Shown here piece after piece: positions 49,673 to 60,059 of a stretch of 64,000 bases of DNA. Each line of letters opens with the position of its first letter. Position 1 is the first letter of the stretch. The notes under the pieces were generated by a model. It saw only the letters and a list, made by a program, of their open reading frames with translations, did no database searches and was not told the DNA's origin. Origin of the DNA: Scytolyngbya sp. HA4215-MV1 (GTDB lineage Bacteria; Cyanobacteriota; Cyanobacteriia; Leptolyngbyales; Leptolyngbyaceae); assembly GCA_019359045.1 (NCBI GenBank), contig JAHHIA010000005.1:124001-188000 (forward strand), in the 5' to 3' direction. Position numbers and translations under genes: made by a program.

Positions 49673-52600
49673 CTAGCGGGCTGAACTGGTTTGACCCAGT
49701 TCGCTGAGGAACTTGAGGGCTTTGGCGATCGCACCCGCACAAACATAGGGGGAACTGCCGTAGAACGATCGCCAGGCGTTGGCTTTGTGTTCATCGTAAC
49801 GATCGCCTTTTTCGGGATTTTTTTCTAACCAGGCAATCCGCACGGCATGACCAATCAGCACATCTAGCACAATGTAGTCTTCAATGCGGAGACTGGGGTT
49901 GCGTTCAGCGATCGCTGCTAACTCCATCAGGGCTTCGAGATTAACCTGACGATATTCCGGCGCTTCGATCTTATTTAGCAAATGCTCGACGCGCAGGGCA
50001 AAGTTTTTTTCACCTGGTGTCATTTCTGCCAGAATCGGATCACTATCCAGGCGATTGCGGCGCTCCAGTTTATCGCCAATGACCAGTCCGCGGCAGTGGC
50101 GCAACACGCCCCAGACCTTCGGATAAAACCCTTTGGGTATACGGTTGAGTGCGCCTTCTGACTGCCGTTTGCGCCGCCAATCGGCTTCTTCGGTAGGTTG
50201 TTCGGGCAGCACCACCCAATCGATATTGCGTTGATTGACATGCAGGGATTCTTGCTTGAAAAGTGCCTGGTTTAGGCCTTCATAGCCTGCCATTGCCTGA
50301 CGCAACCGTTTTTTGATGGCAAAGGGGCTGAGGTGCATCAATTGCTCATAGGCTTCGTCTTGAGTCACTTGCAACTCGCGCGCCAGTTCGCTGGTGATCA
50401 GCAAAATGAGGTAACCCACTTTTAGCGTCAACAAACCGTCAAACAACTGGGGATCTGATTTAATCAACAAACTCAGATAAATCAAGATTTCTTGCGTGAG
50501 TACCCGATCGCGAATATCTTCTCGGCAGAAGTGATTGATCTTGTCAATAATCTCGATATAGGGTTTAGGGCGCGTAATTACCGAATCTTCGCTGTAAGCT
50601 CTGCCCACAGTTATTTGCTTTTGTCGCACTAAAATATCGGTCACTGCATCAGATAGACCAATATCGCCTTTGTTCAGCAACCCTGCCGCGCGCCGTACCA
50701 CTGCCCATAGCTCGTGCTTGCCAGCTCGAATGTAAACCTCATTGAGTAAATCGCTGACTTTGACGGGATGCCCCTGCCCCCAACCAGTATCGAAATTCAA
50801 TCCCCGTAAGCGGGTTAGGGTATGCAACAATTCAATTTGTTCGTAGAGGTTTTCCGATTCGCGCAGACTTCTGAGTAGCAGATTAATATTGGTTTCACAT
50901 TCCAGAATGAATTCCTGGGTATGTCCCAGGGCGCCGCTGTGGTCGGGGCGATAGGTCAGATAGAACTGTTGCAATCGAGCATCTTTAACCGAGTCTTGCG
51001 AAAATTCTAGATCATGCAAGAAATCGATCCGCTCGATGCCTGCGGTCAGCAAAAACTGGTTCAGGCTGCCTAGCTGTACCCGAATGCCGTTACAAGTTCC
51101 TTCCTGGAACGATCGCATCAATTCCAGCAAGGCTTCACTGCCCGTTTCCAGCATGGTTTTGGTTAACAGTAGCGTCATCGTGGGTCTGCCCAATTGTTGC
51201 CAGTGGCGATGAATATACGCCAGTTCACTTTGAATATGGGACACCAAAAAGTGATAGTCCAGCGTCAGATAAAACTCCTGGGCATCCAGAAAGGAGGGGA
51301 GGAAGACGATCGTCTCACCGCGAATGCGAAAAATATTGCAGGTGATCAGGCTGCGGAGACGACGAGTGGGGCGACCCGTCAAACCTAGCGCATCATTGCG
51401 CCCAATCTGAGCAAATACCAGGGATAGATCTCTGGCGTGACGCACCTGAATCGGTTCCACTTGCGCGGGGGTTTGGGTTTTAATGCCGTAAGCTTCGAGC
51501 TTTGTCTGAAGGATCTGATCCTCGGACAAGAGGGCAATTTGGATCAGTGGATCGCGTTGGTGCCCCAATCGCAGGTGTCGTCCCAGCGGATCAATATCGC
51601 CGATCGACAGCAACTTTTCATTTAACATTTGCGCTAGCAGGTATAGGCTCTGCGCCCAGACCAGTGGCACATTCTCGTTAGGCAAGCGGTGTTGGCTGGA
51701 GGGATTTTGCCGTTCTGCCTCAATGAGATCGCTTGGCACATAGTAGAGTTCAGGTAAAAGTGGTTGACCATCGCGAACGATCGCTACTTTTTCGAGCTTT
51801 TCTAAATACGCCTGCGCCTGTTGTTCATCTTTGCGAAACAGTCCATCCAGCGCCAGGTAGGTGAAAAACAACGGCCATTCGCATTCAATATGTTCAAACT
51901 GTTTCAGTTCCCAGGGTTCGTAGTGTAAACGAGTTGTGTTTTCCAGTACGGTCTGGTGCCCATCTCGCAGAAACCGTTTGCAGCCGTATCGTCCCTGGAG
52001 TTTGGTGATAATGTCTTTGCGTGTGCGTTCCACCAAAGCAGGGTCTTCGATCGCAAACGCCGGATAGCCAATTACACTCAGGAGCGCCGCATCCACCTCT
52101 TTGGAACTGGATTCTCTTGGCAACAACGATCGCAGTGTGGTGCGGGCACGGGCAATTTCATCTGCTAGCACATGCACCACCGAAGCCTGCCCCCCTCGCA
52201 CCCCAAACAGGTTTAGCCCATTCATCGCTTCCAGGGCCGCTTTTGCCATCCCGACAGAACTGGCATTCAGTTCTGGGTTGCCGTGGTTAATTTTGTTGCC
52301 GCGCTCCCAGATGCCATAGTCTGGTGTGCGGTAAGTCCGCCCGATGTAGTAGACCAGATTTTGAATGAAGTTGACCTCATCCAGCGTAAAGACGATGTTC
52401 AAGCCAGAAGTGGTCATCTGCGCCAGCATCAGCAGAAAAACTGATGTGGCATCCAATTGCAAATGCCCCCATTCCGTATCGCCCACCACGGTTCCCCCCG
52501 TGTGGGTGTCATACTTAGCATGGAGTGCATTCAGCAAAGACTGCGTGTCTTTAAACTGTTCCACCTTGCTTGCCTGCCGCATCATGGCAAACAACAAGCC

Positions 52601-52885
52601 CCGCATGAGTTTGACGACGCTTTGCTCCAGTTCGTAGGCGCGTCCTCGATCGTCGTCCAACTTACGATATGCCAGCGCTAACCCCCAAACCGCCAAAATG
52701 CTGTAAACGTTGTCTCGTACCCAGGCGTCGGTGTAATCACCATGAGCGTTGACAGCGGTGCTGGCAGGTAATAGCCCGGTGATGGGGTTCTGGCGAGAGA
52801 GGATGATGGTTTTGATCTGTTGGTAGTAGTGATCCAGACGATCGGGGAGAGAAGAGGAGCGCTGTAACATGCCCTGATGATTCAT
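49673..52885 (-). CDS. GH15-family / phosphorylase kinase regulatory subunit-like protein
   Basis: 1070 aa. The N-terminal (alpha/alpha)6 barrel of glucoamylase type shows NPITGLLPASTAVNAHGDYT, AWVRDNVYSILAVWGLALAY, WGHLQLDATSVFLLMLAQM, IWERGNKINHGNPELNASS and a later LPNENVPLVWAQSLYLLAQM. These match bacterial homologues of phosphorylase b kinase alpha/beta, which carry a GH15-like domain and a long helical C-terminal part. In the animal proteins the domain is regulatory, so catalysis in this protein is uncertain. It may take part in glycogen metabolism. It is the first gene of a pair with the Rpn-type nuclease. Confidence 0.9.
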   Translation of the reverse strand: MNHQGMLQRSSSLPDRLDHYYQQIKTIILSRQNPITGLLPASTAVNAHGDYTDAWVRDNVYSILAVWGLALAYRKLDDDRGRAYELEQSVVKLMRGLLFAMMRQASKVEQFKDTQSLLNALHAKYDTHTGGTVVGDTEWGHLQLDATSVFLLMLAQMTTSGLNIVFTLDEVNFIQNLVYYIGRTYRTPDYGIWERGNKINHGNPELNASSVGMAKAALEAMNGLNLFGVRGGQASVVHVLADEIARARTTLRSLLPRESSSKEVDAALLSVIGYPAFAIEDPALVERTRKDIITKLQGRYGCKRFLRDGHQTVLENTTRLHYEPWELKQFEHIECEWPLFFTYLALDGLFRKDEQQAQAYLEKLEKVAIVRDGQPLLPELYYVPSDLIEAERQNPSSQHRLPNENVPLVWAQSLYLLAQMLNEKLLSIGDIDPLGRHLRLGHQRDPLIQIALLSEDQILQTKLEAYGIKTQTPAQVEPIQVRHARDLSLVFAQIGRNDALGLTGRPTRRLRSLITCNIFRIRGETIVFLPSFLDAQEFYLTLDYHFLVSHIQSELAYIHRHWQQLGRPTMTLLLTKTMLETGSEALLELMRSFQEGTCNGIRVQLGSLNQFLLTAGIERIDFLHDLEFSQDSVKDARLQQFYLTYRPDHSGALGHTQEFILECETNINLLLRSLRESENLYEQIELLHTLTRLRGLNFDTGWGQGHPVKVSDLLNEVYIRAGKHELWAVVRRAAGLLNKGDIGLSDAVTDILVRQKQITVGRAYSEDSVITRPKPYIEIIDKINHFCREDIRDRVLTQEILIYLSLLIKSDPQLFDGLLTLKVGYLILLITSELARELQVTQDEAYEQLMHLSPFAIKKRLRQAMAGYEGLNQALFKQESLHVNQRNIDWVVLPEQPTEEADWRRKRQSEGALNRIPKGFYPKVWGVLRHCRGLVIGDKLERRNRLDSDPILAEMTPGEKNFALRVEHLLNKIEAPEYRQVNLEALMELAAIAERNPSLRIEDYIVLDVLIGHAVRIAWLEKNPEKGDRYDEHKANAWRSFYGSSPYVCAGAIAKALKFLSELGQTSSAR

Positions 52886-53198
52886 GATGTGTGAGATTCT
52901 TCATTAAAACGTGATTGCGGAATCGGTCGCCAGCTTTTTCATGAGATCCACACTTTCGTAGGTCAGCGGGATTGGCAGCGATCGTGGAGGTAGAGACTCC
53001 GGGGTGGGTTCCCAAGTAGAGCATGAAACCAGTGCTTTTTTACTTGCGTCCTTTCTTCACTTTCCACCCCTCCACCTCATTCTGTGGCAGTTGATTTCCC
53101 AGCGACTCGTTCGGTAGAGACCTCCATGCCTGAGAATGGTGTAGAGGAAAGACTGACTTCCCAGGTTTTTCACCGATCGTCATGAGTAGTTCAGACCT
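52886..53198. other. Divergent intergenic region, no gene seen
   Basis: 313 bp between the GH15-like and PSI-factor starts. It must contain both promoters, but I could not place -10 or -35 elements with confidence. Confidence 0.5.
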
Positions 53199-53795
53199 AT
53201 GTTTTTTGCCAAATTCAGAGCGTTGATGATAAGGACTAGTTGTCAGATATGGCGAAGCGTCGTCTGTTGTTTACTGGTTGGGGCGATCGTCCTATTCGGT
53301 TGGTTCCCGGCTCAGCCTGCTCTGGCTGCTTTAGAAGATGACCACTACGATGGCAATATTTTTGCCCTGTATGGAGGCAATGGTTCCCTGGTCCCCCCCA
53401 AAGTGACCCTGGCAGATTCGTTGAAACGGGACAAAGCCACCCTGATGGTGTTTTATGTGGATGACAGTCGCGATTGCAAACTCTATGCTCCCGTTGTTTC
53501 GCGGTTGCAGGGATTTTATGGTCGTGCCACCGACTTCCTAATGATTCGAGCAGATGCCATTCCGCCCCAATCGTCCTACACCCCTGCGGAATCGGGTTAC
53601 TACTACAAAGGGCTAGTGCCTCAGACCGTCGTTCTCGACCCTGCTGGCAAGGTGGTGTTGAATACTCAGGGCATTTTGTCGTTTGAGCAATTAGATGATG
53701 CCTTTCGAACCGTCTTTGACTTGCTGCCGCGATCGCAGTCCGCAGAACTCAAACGTCGTCCTTTGAACGATGTCAACACGGAGTTTTCACCCTAG
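53199..53795 (+). CDS. Thylakoid photosystem I accumulation factor-like protein (thioredoxin-like)
   Basis: 198 aa (ATG at 53226 also possible). N-terminal signal/anchor (SVVCCLLVGAIVLFGWFPAQ, then PALAAL) directs it to the thylakoid lumen or membrane. The core has DDHYDGNIFALYGGNGSLVP, TLMVFYVDDSRDCKLYAPVV, YYYKGLVPQTVVLDPAGKVV and LPRSQSAELKRR. It is a thioredoxin-like fold in which the CxxC is replaced by DDSRDCK with a single Cys. The pattern corresponds to the cyanobacterial protein annotated as a thylakoid PSI accumulation factor; my naming rests on memory of that family. It lies 238 bp upstream of petC. Confidence 0.85.
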   Translation: MFFAKFRALMIRTSCQIWRSVVCCLLVGAIVLFGWFPAQPALAALEDDHYDGNIFALYGGNGSLVPPKVTLADSLKRDKATLMVFYVDDSRDCKLYAPVVSRLQGFYGRATDFLMIRADAIPPQSSYTPAESGYYYKGLVPQTVVLDPAGKVVLNTQGILSFEQLDDAFRTVFDLLPRSQSAELKRRPLNDVNTEFSP

Positions 53796-54033
53796 GTAGT
53801 TTGTTGCAAACCTGTTACTCAGGAAGTACAGAGAATGTAATAATACTCATAAAGAACCTTGAAATAGGTTTCTGATGCACTGCTTAAGATACGATTTACT
53901 TCGGTAGACATCGTTCAGAAGGTAGTTTTTGCTGCAGTTCTGAAGTCTGGAGCACTGAACTGGTAAGATGTTGAGTGCTTCGCAGGTGTCTGTCCAGGCA
54001 GGTCACCGCAAACTCATATTGTAAGCGTAGGTC

Positions 54034-54573
54034 ATGGCTCAAATTTCTGGATCATCAGACGTGCCCGATATGGGGCGTCGCCAATTTATGAATCTGCTCA
54101 CCTTTGGTGCAGTGACAGGGACAGCACTGGGCGCTCTGTATCCCGTCATTAAATACTTCATCCCACCCTCGAGTGGGGGTGGTAGCGGTGGGGTCACTGC
54201 GAAAGATGCGTTAGGAAATGATGTCAAAGTCGGTGAGTTTATTGCCACCCATAGTGCGGGCGATCGCGTCCTGGCACAAGGTCTCAAGGGTGATCCAACC
54301 TATCTGGTGGTGACAGAAGAGAAAGAAATTGGTAGCTATGGCATCAATGCGGTCTGCACTCACCTGGGTTGTGTTGTGCCCTGGAACGCCAGCGAGAACA
54401 AGTTTATGTGCCCCTGTCATGGCTCCCAGTATGACAACACTGGCAAGGTCGTCCGAGGTCCAGCGCCGCTGTCTCTCGCCCTCGCTCATGCTTCAGTTAC
54501 AGACGATAAAGTAACCTTCACGACCTGGACTGAAACGGATTTTCGGACGGGCGAAGATCCCTGGTGGTCTTAA
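54034..54573 (+). CDS. petC: Cytochrome b6f Rieske iron-sulfur subunit
   Basis: 179 aa. Carries electrons from plastoquinol to cytochrome f. N-terminal [20 protein letters not shown] (twin Arg and membrane helix) and a glycine hinge (SSGGGSGG) are followed by the 2Fe-2S ligands in [11 protein letters not shown] and CPCHGSQYD (Cys/His each), with [11 protein letters not shown] after them. Length is standard. AGGTC lies before the ATG. It is followed by petA after 97 bp, the usual operon order. Confidence 0.98.
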   Translation: MAQISGSSDVPDMGRRQFMNLLTFGAVTGTALGALYPVIKYFIPPSSGGGSGGVTAKDALGNDVKVGEFIATHSAGDRVLAQGLKGDPTYLVVTEEKEIGSYGINAVCTHLGCVVPWNASENKFMCPCHGSQYDNTGKVVRGPAPLSLALAHASVTDDKVTFTTWTETDFRTGEDPWWS

Positions 54574-54670
54574 CGAATGCACATCCAATGGTCATGGTGA
54601 GTAGCGAAGCGAAGAATCGCTGCTCGCCGCCCCATTCTCGTTATCGAAACTTCATTACAAATTATTGAAA

Positions 54671-55675
54671 ATGAGAGACAATTTTCCACTCGTGATCTTG
54701 CGCCATGCGGCGAGAGCCATAACCAAAGCTGGCGCAATGACAAAAAGCCTAACGATCGGGCTGGTGACGATCGCGATTTTCTTCTCCAGTGGGTTGCTGT
54801 TGTCTCAACCCGCTGCGGCATACCCCATCTTTGCCCAAACCAACTACGAAAATCCCCGTGAGGCAACTGGACGCATTGTTTGCGCCAACTGCCACCTGGG
54901 TGCAAAACCCACCGAGGTAGAAGTGCCTCAGGCGGTATTACCTGACACCGTATTTGAAGCAGTGGTCAAAATCCCTTACGACACCAGCGCCCAACAAGTG
55001 GTTGGCGGCGGTGACAAAGGTCCTCTGAACGTCGGTGCTCTGTTGATGCTGCCCGAAGGGTTCCAACTCGCGCCCGAAGATAGATTGACAGAAGAGTTGA
55101 AAGAGAAGTCTTCCGATCTCTATATTCAACCTTATAGCGAAAGCAAACCTAACTGGTTGGTGGTCGGTCCTCTGCCCGGGGAACAGTATCAGGAAATTAC
55201 CTTCCCAGTACTTTCTCCCGATCCAACAGCCAACAAATCCATCCAGTTTGGGAAGTACTCTGTCCATGTGGGTGGCAACCGGGGACGCGGTCAGATCTAT
55301 CCCACTGGGGAAAAGAGCAACAATGCCGTGTTTAATGCTTCCATTGCCGGCACGATTACCCAAATTGCTAAGGATGAAGATGGCGCTTATCAGGTCACCA
55401 TTCAATCTGCTGATGGCAAGTCGGTTGTGGATACAGTTCCTGCAGGTCCTGAGTTGATCGTTTCAGAAGGTCAAACTGTTGCTGCGGCTGAAGCGTTGAC
55501 TTCGAACCCCAATGTGGGTGGCTTTGGTCAAGCTGATACGGAAATTGTGTTACAAAATCCCGATCGCATCAAAGGGCTGATTGCATTTTTGGCAGCGGTC
55601 ACCCTTTCTCAAATCATGCTGGTTTTGAAGAAAAAGCAAGTTGAGAAAGTTCAAGCGGCTGAAATGAACTTTTAA
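54671..55675 (+). CDS. petA: Cytochrome f
   Basis: 334 aa precursor from ATG at 54671 (a TTG two codons earlier opens the frame). Signal peptide ends in PAAA before [18 protein letters not shown]; the mature N-terminal Tyr is an axial haem ligand. IVCANCHLG supplies the CxxCH haem site. The small domain is between about 210 and 270, and the C-terminal helix [20 protein letters not shown] anchors it. Component of the cytochrome b6f complex with PetC. A strong intrinsic terminator follows 22 bp after the stop. Confidence 0.98.
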   Translation: MRDNFPLVILRHAARAITKAGAMTKSLTIGLVTIAIFFSSGLLLSQPAAAYPIFAQTNYENPREATGRIVCANCHLGAKPTEVEVPQAVLPDTVFEAVVKIPYDTSAQQVVGGGDKGPLNVGALLMLPEGFQLAPEDRLTEELKEKSSDLYIQPYSESKPNWLVVGPLPGEQYQEITFPVLSPDPTANKSIQFGKYSVHVGGNRGRGQIYPTGEKSNNAVFNASIAGTITQIAKDEDGAYQVTIQSADGKSVVDTVPAGPELIVSEGQTVAAAEALTSNPNVGGFGQADTEIVLQNPDRIKGLIAFLAAVTLSQIMLVLKKKQVEKVQAAEMNF

Positions 55676-55697
55676 GTCTGTTCTGTCAAGTTGGTGG

Positions 55698-55726
55698 AAG
55701 GGAGGGATTTACCCCTCCCTTTTTTT
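55698..55726 (+). terminator. Intrinsic terminator of petC-petA
   Basis: AAGGGAGGG (55698-55706) pairs perfectly with CCCTCCCTT (55713-55721) over a 6-base loop and is followed by a run of T through 55726, 22 bp after the petA stop. Confidence 0.88.
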
Positions 55727-55875
55727 GTGTTTGAAACACGATTCGGCAATTTTAGAAAAAAAATTCAAATTTTTGCCAAATTTTGCCCCAAAAGTTGAGT
55801 GCAGGTGTACTGAAGTGCGATCGTACTGCTACTCTTGAGAATAGACGTAGATGTCCCGCAGTGTGTGGGTTCTGC

Positions 55876-58800
55876 ATGATCCCAATTCAGTTAAACCTCA
55901 AAAACTTTCTGAGCTATCGCGAAGCCACCCTCGATTTTCGCGGTCTACACACAGCTTGTATCTGTGGTGCCAATGGTGCAGGCAAATCTTCGCTATTGGA
56001 AGCGATCGCTTGGGTTGTGTGGGGGCAAAGTCGTGTCAACAGCGAAGAAAACATCATTCATTTAGGTGCCGAAGAAGCTAAGGTCGATTTCATTTTTAGC
56101 AGTAACCAACATCTGTATCGGATTATTCGGATTCGGCATCGGGTCCAGGGAACTTCGCTGGAATTTCAGATTGGGCAAGAAGTGGAGCAGGAGGCAGAGG
56201 CTTTCCCTTGCTACTCCGCCCCTCCTTTATCACTTCTGCCCTTTCGCTCACTCACCGAAAAGACTATCCGGGCAACCCAACAACGAATTTTGCAGCACTT
56301 GAAGCTGGACTATGACACCTTTGTCAATTCAGCATATCTCCGGCAGGGGCGAGCCGATGAGTTTATGCTGCGTCGCCCGGTAGAGCGCAAGCAAATTTTG
56401 GCAGATTTGCTGAAATTGGGACAATATGACGAATTAGCAGAACGGGCGCGGGAACGATCGCGCCAATTCAAAGCTCAGATGGAGTTGTTGGAACGCAACT
56501 TGGCAAGCGTACAGGTGCAGTTACAAACGGGGGAAGTAATCGCCCAAGAAAAAGCGACGTTAGAATCAATCCTCATCAATCTGCAACAACAACAGGCGAT
56601 CGACACCGCGCAACTTCAGGTATCCCAACACGATCAGCGCCAACGCCAAACCTGGCAAACCCAACTCACCTGGCAACAACAACAGCAACGCACCCTCGGC
56701 CAAGACTGCCAACACCTGCAACAAGATCTGGTACTGGCACAACAACAATTGCAAGAAGTGGAAACTTTACTACATCAAGGTGAGGCGATTGTCGCAGGCT
56801 ATCAACAATTTCAATCCTTGCAAATAGAAGAAGAAGCGCAAACTGCGAAGTTCCAGTCCTACCAACAGTTGCAAACCCAACGGCAGCAGTTTCAGCAACA
56901 ACAATCAGAACAAGTTACCAATTTAGAACGGCAACAGCAACAGTTTCAGGCACAGTTGGCGGCACTAACTCAGCAAATGCTAGAGGTGCAGCATACCCTC
57001 AGTAAAGGACCGGATGTCGAAGCAGCGTTGGAAAACTTGAAACAAGCACGGTTACAGCTCAATCATCTTGATCAGTTACAAGCGCAAGTCTCTCCTTTGC
57101 TGCAACGGCGTCAGCAACTCCAGACCCAAATCGATCGCCAATCGGCTCGACTCAGCGCCCGCCTGGAAGAACTACAAATCTCTGCGAATCAACTGCGAAC
57201 CCAACAAGAGCAGCAGCCCAAGTTACGACAAGCTGCGATCGCCGTTGCCGATCGTATCGAAGTCCTGGAACAACAACGCCTCTACCAACAACAAGTGCGC
57301 GAAAAAGGCGTCGAGCGTCGTAACTTCATGGAACGGCTGCAAGAAAACCAGCGAGAATACGAAAAGCAACTGGCAGAACTGGATCACAAAATTTCCATGT
57401 TGAAGCAGGAAGCAGCAGCTCATGCCTCAACCCTGGTTCCTGATCATTTGTATCCCCCTTGCCCCCTCTGCGATCGTCCCCTGGATGAGCAGCACTGGCA
57501 CTTGGTGCTAGAAAAACATCAAACTCAACAGCAAGAAATTCTTGATCAACTGTGGCTGATTCGCGATCAACTCACCACCTCTGAGCGAGAAATCCAAGTC
57601 TTGCGGCGAGAATACCGCGAGTTAGAAGCAGCCCTGGGGCATTATGGTTCGACTCTGGAGCGGCGGGGACAATTGCAAGAGCAACTACAAATCACGGAAA
57701 GCTTTCAAAAAGCGCTACAACAACTGACACACGAAGCCGCCAAAATTGAACAAACGCTCCACACGGGCAACTATGCCACTGAGCTACAGGAAGAATTGCG
57801 ATCGCTCAACCAAACCCTGCAACACCTCAATTACGACGAAAAAAATCATGCTTTGGCAAGAGGAGAACTCGATCGCTGGCGTTGGGCAGAAATTAAACAA
57901 GCCGAGATTAAACAAGCTCAGCGAAAGCAGGCACAGCTCGCTGAACAACAGCCCCATCTTGCCACCCAAATCGCATGCCTAGAGCAACAACTGACCGCGT
58001 TAAAAGCTGACACTCAGATCGGGCTAGCGGACTATGATCGGCGTTTGATGCACCTGGGTTATGACCTCGACCACCACGCCACCCTCCGCACTAATCTTCG
58101 GCGAATGCAATCCTGGCAACTGCGCTATCAAGAGCTAGTACAAGCGCAGCAACAATATCCCCTGTTGCAACAACGAGTCATCACCCTGTCCCAAACCCTG
58201 GAGACACGCTGGCAAAACCTGCATATCCTCAATATGGAAGTAGGTGCACTGGTTGAGCAAATTGAAAAGACACCCGATAGCGCTGCTGAAATCGAGCGAT
58301 TGGAACAGCAAATCCAATCTCGACGCCAACAACTAGATAATCAACTTGCACAACTGGGGCGTCTAGAGCAACAATTACAGCAGCACTCGACACTCAGTAC
58401 TCAACACTCAGCACTTAGTACAGAATTTCAAACCACCCAACATCAGTACCGTATCTACCAAGAACTAGCGCAAGCCTTCGGCAAAAATGGCATCCAGGCA
58501 TTGATGATCGAAAATGTGCTCCCGCAATTGGAAGCTGAAACCAATCGGATTTTGTCGCGCCTCAGTGGTAACCAACTCCATGTGCAGTTCCTAACCCAAC
58601 GGGCAAGCAAAACAAAAACGAAATTGATCAGAACAGATGGCAAAGCGTCTGCCATTCCTACCCTGCAAGCGTCTGCCAAACTCATTGATACCCTGGATAT
58701 TGAAATTGCCGACGCTCAAGGTACTCGTCCTTACGAAACCTATTCGGGGGGTGAGGCTTTTCGGGTCAATTTTTCCATTCGGTTGGCACTGGCACGCTTG

Positions 58801-59028
58801 CTGGCACAACGCTCTGGAACCGCCCTCCAGATGCTGATTGTCGATGAAGGCTTTGGCACTCAGGATCAAGAAGGTTGCGATCGCCTGATTTCTGCCATTA
58901 ATGCAATCGCGCCCGACTTTGCCTGCATTCTTACTATCACCCACATGCCCCATTTCAAAGAAGCTTTTCAGGCACGGATTGAAGTTTGCAAAACCGACCA
59001 AGGCTCTCAATTGACTCTGTCAATGTGA
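55876..59028 (+). CDS. sbcC: DNA double-strand break nuclease/ATPase subunit SbcC
   Basis: 1050 aa from MIPIQLNLKNFLSYREATLDF; the longer open frame has no similarity. SMC-like ATPase of the SbcCD (Mre11-Rad50) complex. Walker A CGANGAGKSSLLEAI near 35, Gln-rich coiled coils, a zinc hook with CPLCDRPLD near 533, then a returning coil, signature YSGGEAFRVNFSIRLALARL and Walker B LQMLIVDEGFGTQDQEG. sbcD is not in the window. A short low-complexity insert (FPCYSAPPLSLLPFRSL, about residue 115) looks like repeat-derived DNA in the globular N-terminal part. Confidence 0.96.
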   Translation: MIPIQLNLKNFLSYREATLDFRGLHTACICGANGAGKSSLLEAIAWVVWGQSRVNSEENIIHLGAEEAKVDFIFSSNQHLYRIIRIRHRVQGTSLEFQIGQEVEQEAEAFPCYSAPPLSLLPFRSLTEKTIRATQQRILQHLKLDYDTFVNSAYLRQGRADEFMLRRPVERKQILADLLKLGQYDELAERARERSRQFKAQMELLERNLASVQVQLQTGEVIAQEKATLESILINLQQQQAIDTAQLQVSQHDQRQRQTWQTQLTWQQQQQRTLGQDCQHLQQDLVLAQQQLQEVETLLHQGEAIVAGYQQFQSLQIEEEAQTAKFQSYQQLQTQRQQFQQQQSEQVTNLERQQQQFQAQLAALTQQMLEVQHTLSKGPDVEAALENLKQARLQLNHLDQLQAQVSPLLQRRQQLQTQIDRQSARLSARLEELQISANQLRTQQEQQPKLRQAAIAVADRIEVLEQQRLYQQQVREKGVERRNFMERLQENQREYEKQLAELDHKISMLKQEAAAHASTLVPDHLYPPCPLCDRPLDEQHWHLVLEKHQTQQQEILDQLWLIRDQLTTSEREIQVLRREYRELEAALGHYGSTLERRGQLQEQLQITESFQKALQQLTHEAAKIEQTLHTGNYATELQEELRSLNQTLQHLNYDEKNHALARGELDRWRWAEIKQAEIKQAQRKQAQLAEQQPHLATQIACLEQQLTALKADTQIGLADYDRRLMHLGYDLDHHATLRTNLRRMQSWQLRYQELVQAQQQYPLLQQRVITLSQTLETRWQNLHILNMEVGALVEQIEKTPDSAAEIERLEQQIQSRRQQLDNQLAQLGRLEQQLQQHSTLSTQHSALSTEFQTTQHQYRIYQELAQAFGKNGIQALMIENVLPQLEAETNRILSRLSGNQLHVQFLTQRASKTKTKLIRTDGKASAIPTLQASAKLIDTLDIEIADAQGTRPYETYSGGEAFRVNFSIRLALARLLAQRSGTALQMLIVDEGFGTQDQEGCDRLISAINAIAPDFACILTITHMPHFKEAFQARIEVCKTDQGSQLTLSM

Positions 59029-59109
59029 AATGGCTCAGGGGATCACCCAAAACTGTAAAATAACAAAGCCGCTACCGAGTGGTTTACTGAGTCTTTGGGT
59101 TGAAAGCGC

Positions 59110-59991
59110 ATGACTAAAACAGCATGGGTATTTCCTGGGCAGGGTTCCCAGGCGATCGGAATGGGGATAGATTTACAAAACTCACCTCTTGGCAAAGCCC
59201 GATACGAGCAGGCAGCCGATATTCTAGGCTGGTCGATTGTGGAGATTTGCCAGAGCAAAGAGGACAAACTTTCTCGTACCCTCTATACTCAACCCTGTCT
59301 CTATGTTGTCGAAAGCATCTTGGCAGACCTGCTGAAAGAACGTGGACACCATCCCGACCTGCTGGCTGGGCATAGCCTGGGAGAATACGTTGCTCTTTAC
59401 ACCGCAGGCGTGTTCGATTTTGAGTCGGGTTTACGACTAGTCAAACGCCGCGCCGAACTAATGGATAACGCTTCGGATGGCATGATGGCAGCTCTGTTGG
59501 GGTTCGATCGCGACCAGTTGGAACAGCAAATTGCCCAGACCCCTGATGTAGTGTTGGCAAATGACAACAACGCTGGACAGGTTGTCATCTCCGGCACCCC
59601 CGCAGCCGTTGAAACCATTATGGCAACGGTCAAATCAAAGCGTGCGGTGAAATTGAATGTCAGCGGTGCTTTTCACTCGCCTTTGATGGCAGAGGCTGCT
59701 GCCGAATTTCAACTCGTTCTGGACATCGTGTCCTTCAACACTGCCAAAATTCCGGTTTCCTCCAACGTAGATCCTGAACCCTCCACCGACTCAGCCACGC
59801 TTAGGGAACGCCTGGTCCAGCAGATGACGGGTTCCGTGCGTTGGCGCGAAATTTCCCTCAAACTGACTGAAGTGGGAATTGAGCGAGTTGTGGAAGTCGG
59901 TCCCGGAAAAGTGCTGACAGGTATCATCAAGCGCACCTGTCCTAATCTATTACTGGAAAACATTAGCACGGTTGCCGAGTTACCTCAATGA
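59110..59991 (+). CDS. fabD: Malonyl-CoA:ACP transacylase
   Basis: 293 aa. Transfers malonyl from CoA to ACP for fatty acid synthesis. TKTAWVFPGQGSQAIGMG, nucleophile Ser in LLAGHSLGEYVAL, Arg in LVKRRAELM and His in GAFHSPLMAEAA form the active site. VEVGPGKVLTGIIKR closes the protein. It begins 81 bp after sbcC and is followed by plsC after 68 bp. fabH, its common upstream neighbour in cyanobacteria, is 26 kb away at 31759. Confidence 0.97.
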   Translation: MTKTAWVFPGQGSQAIGMGIDLQNSPLGKARYEQAADILGWSIVEICQSKEDKLSRTLYTQPCLYVVESILADLLKERGHHPDLLAGHSLGEYVALYTAGVFDFESGLRLVKRRAELMDNASDGMMAALLGFDRDQLEQQIAQTPDVVLANDNNAGQVVISGTPAAVETIMATVKSKRAVKLNVSGAFHSPLMAEAAAEFQLVLDIVSFNTAKIPVSSNVDPEPSTDSATLRERLVQQMTGSVRWREISLKLTEVGIERVVEVGPGKVLTGIIKRTCPNLLLENISTVAELPQ

Positions 59992-60059
59992 GAGTTGTAT
60001 CAGTGATTCCAGGTTAATCCTTTTCGCAGCTACCCCATTTCCCATCTACTCCCGTTTGT

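Noticed and set aside
55801-55830. LexA-like site upstream of sbcC (two GTAC words)
   Set aside because: Spacing between GTAC words does not fit RGTACNNNDGTWCB.
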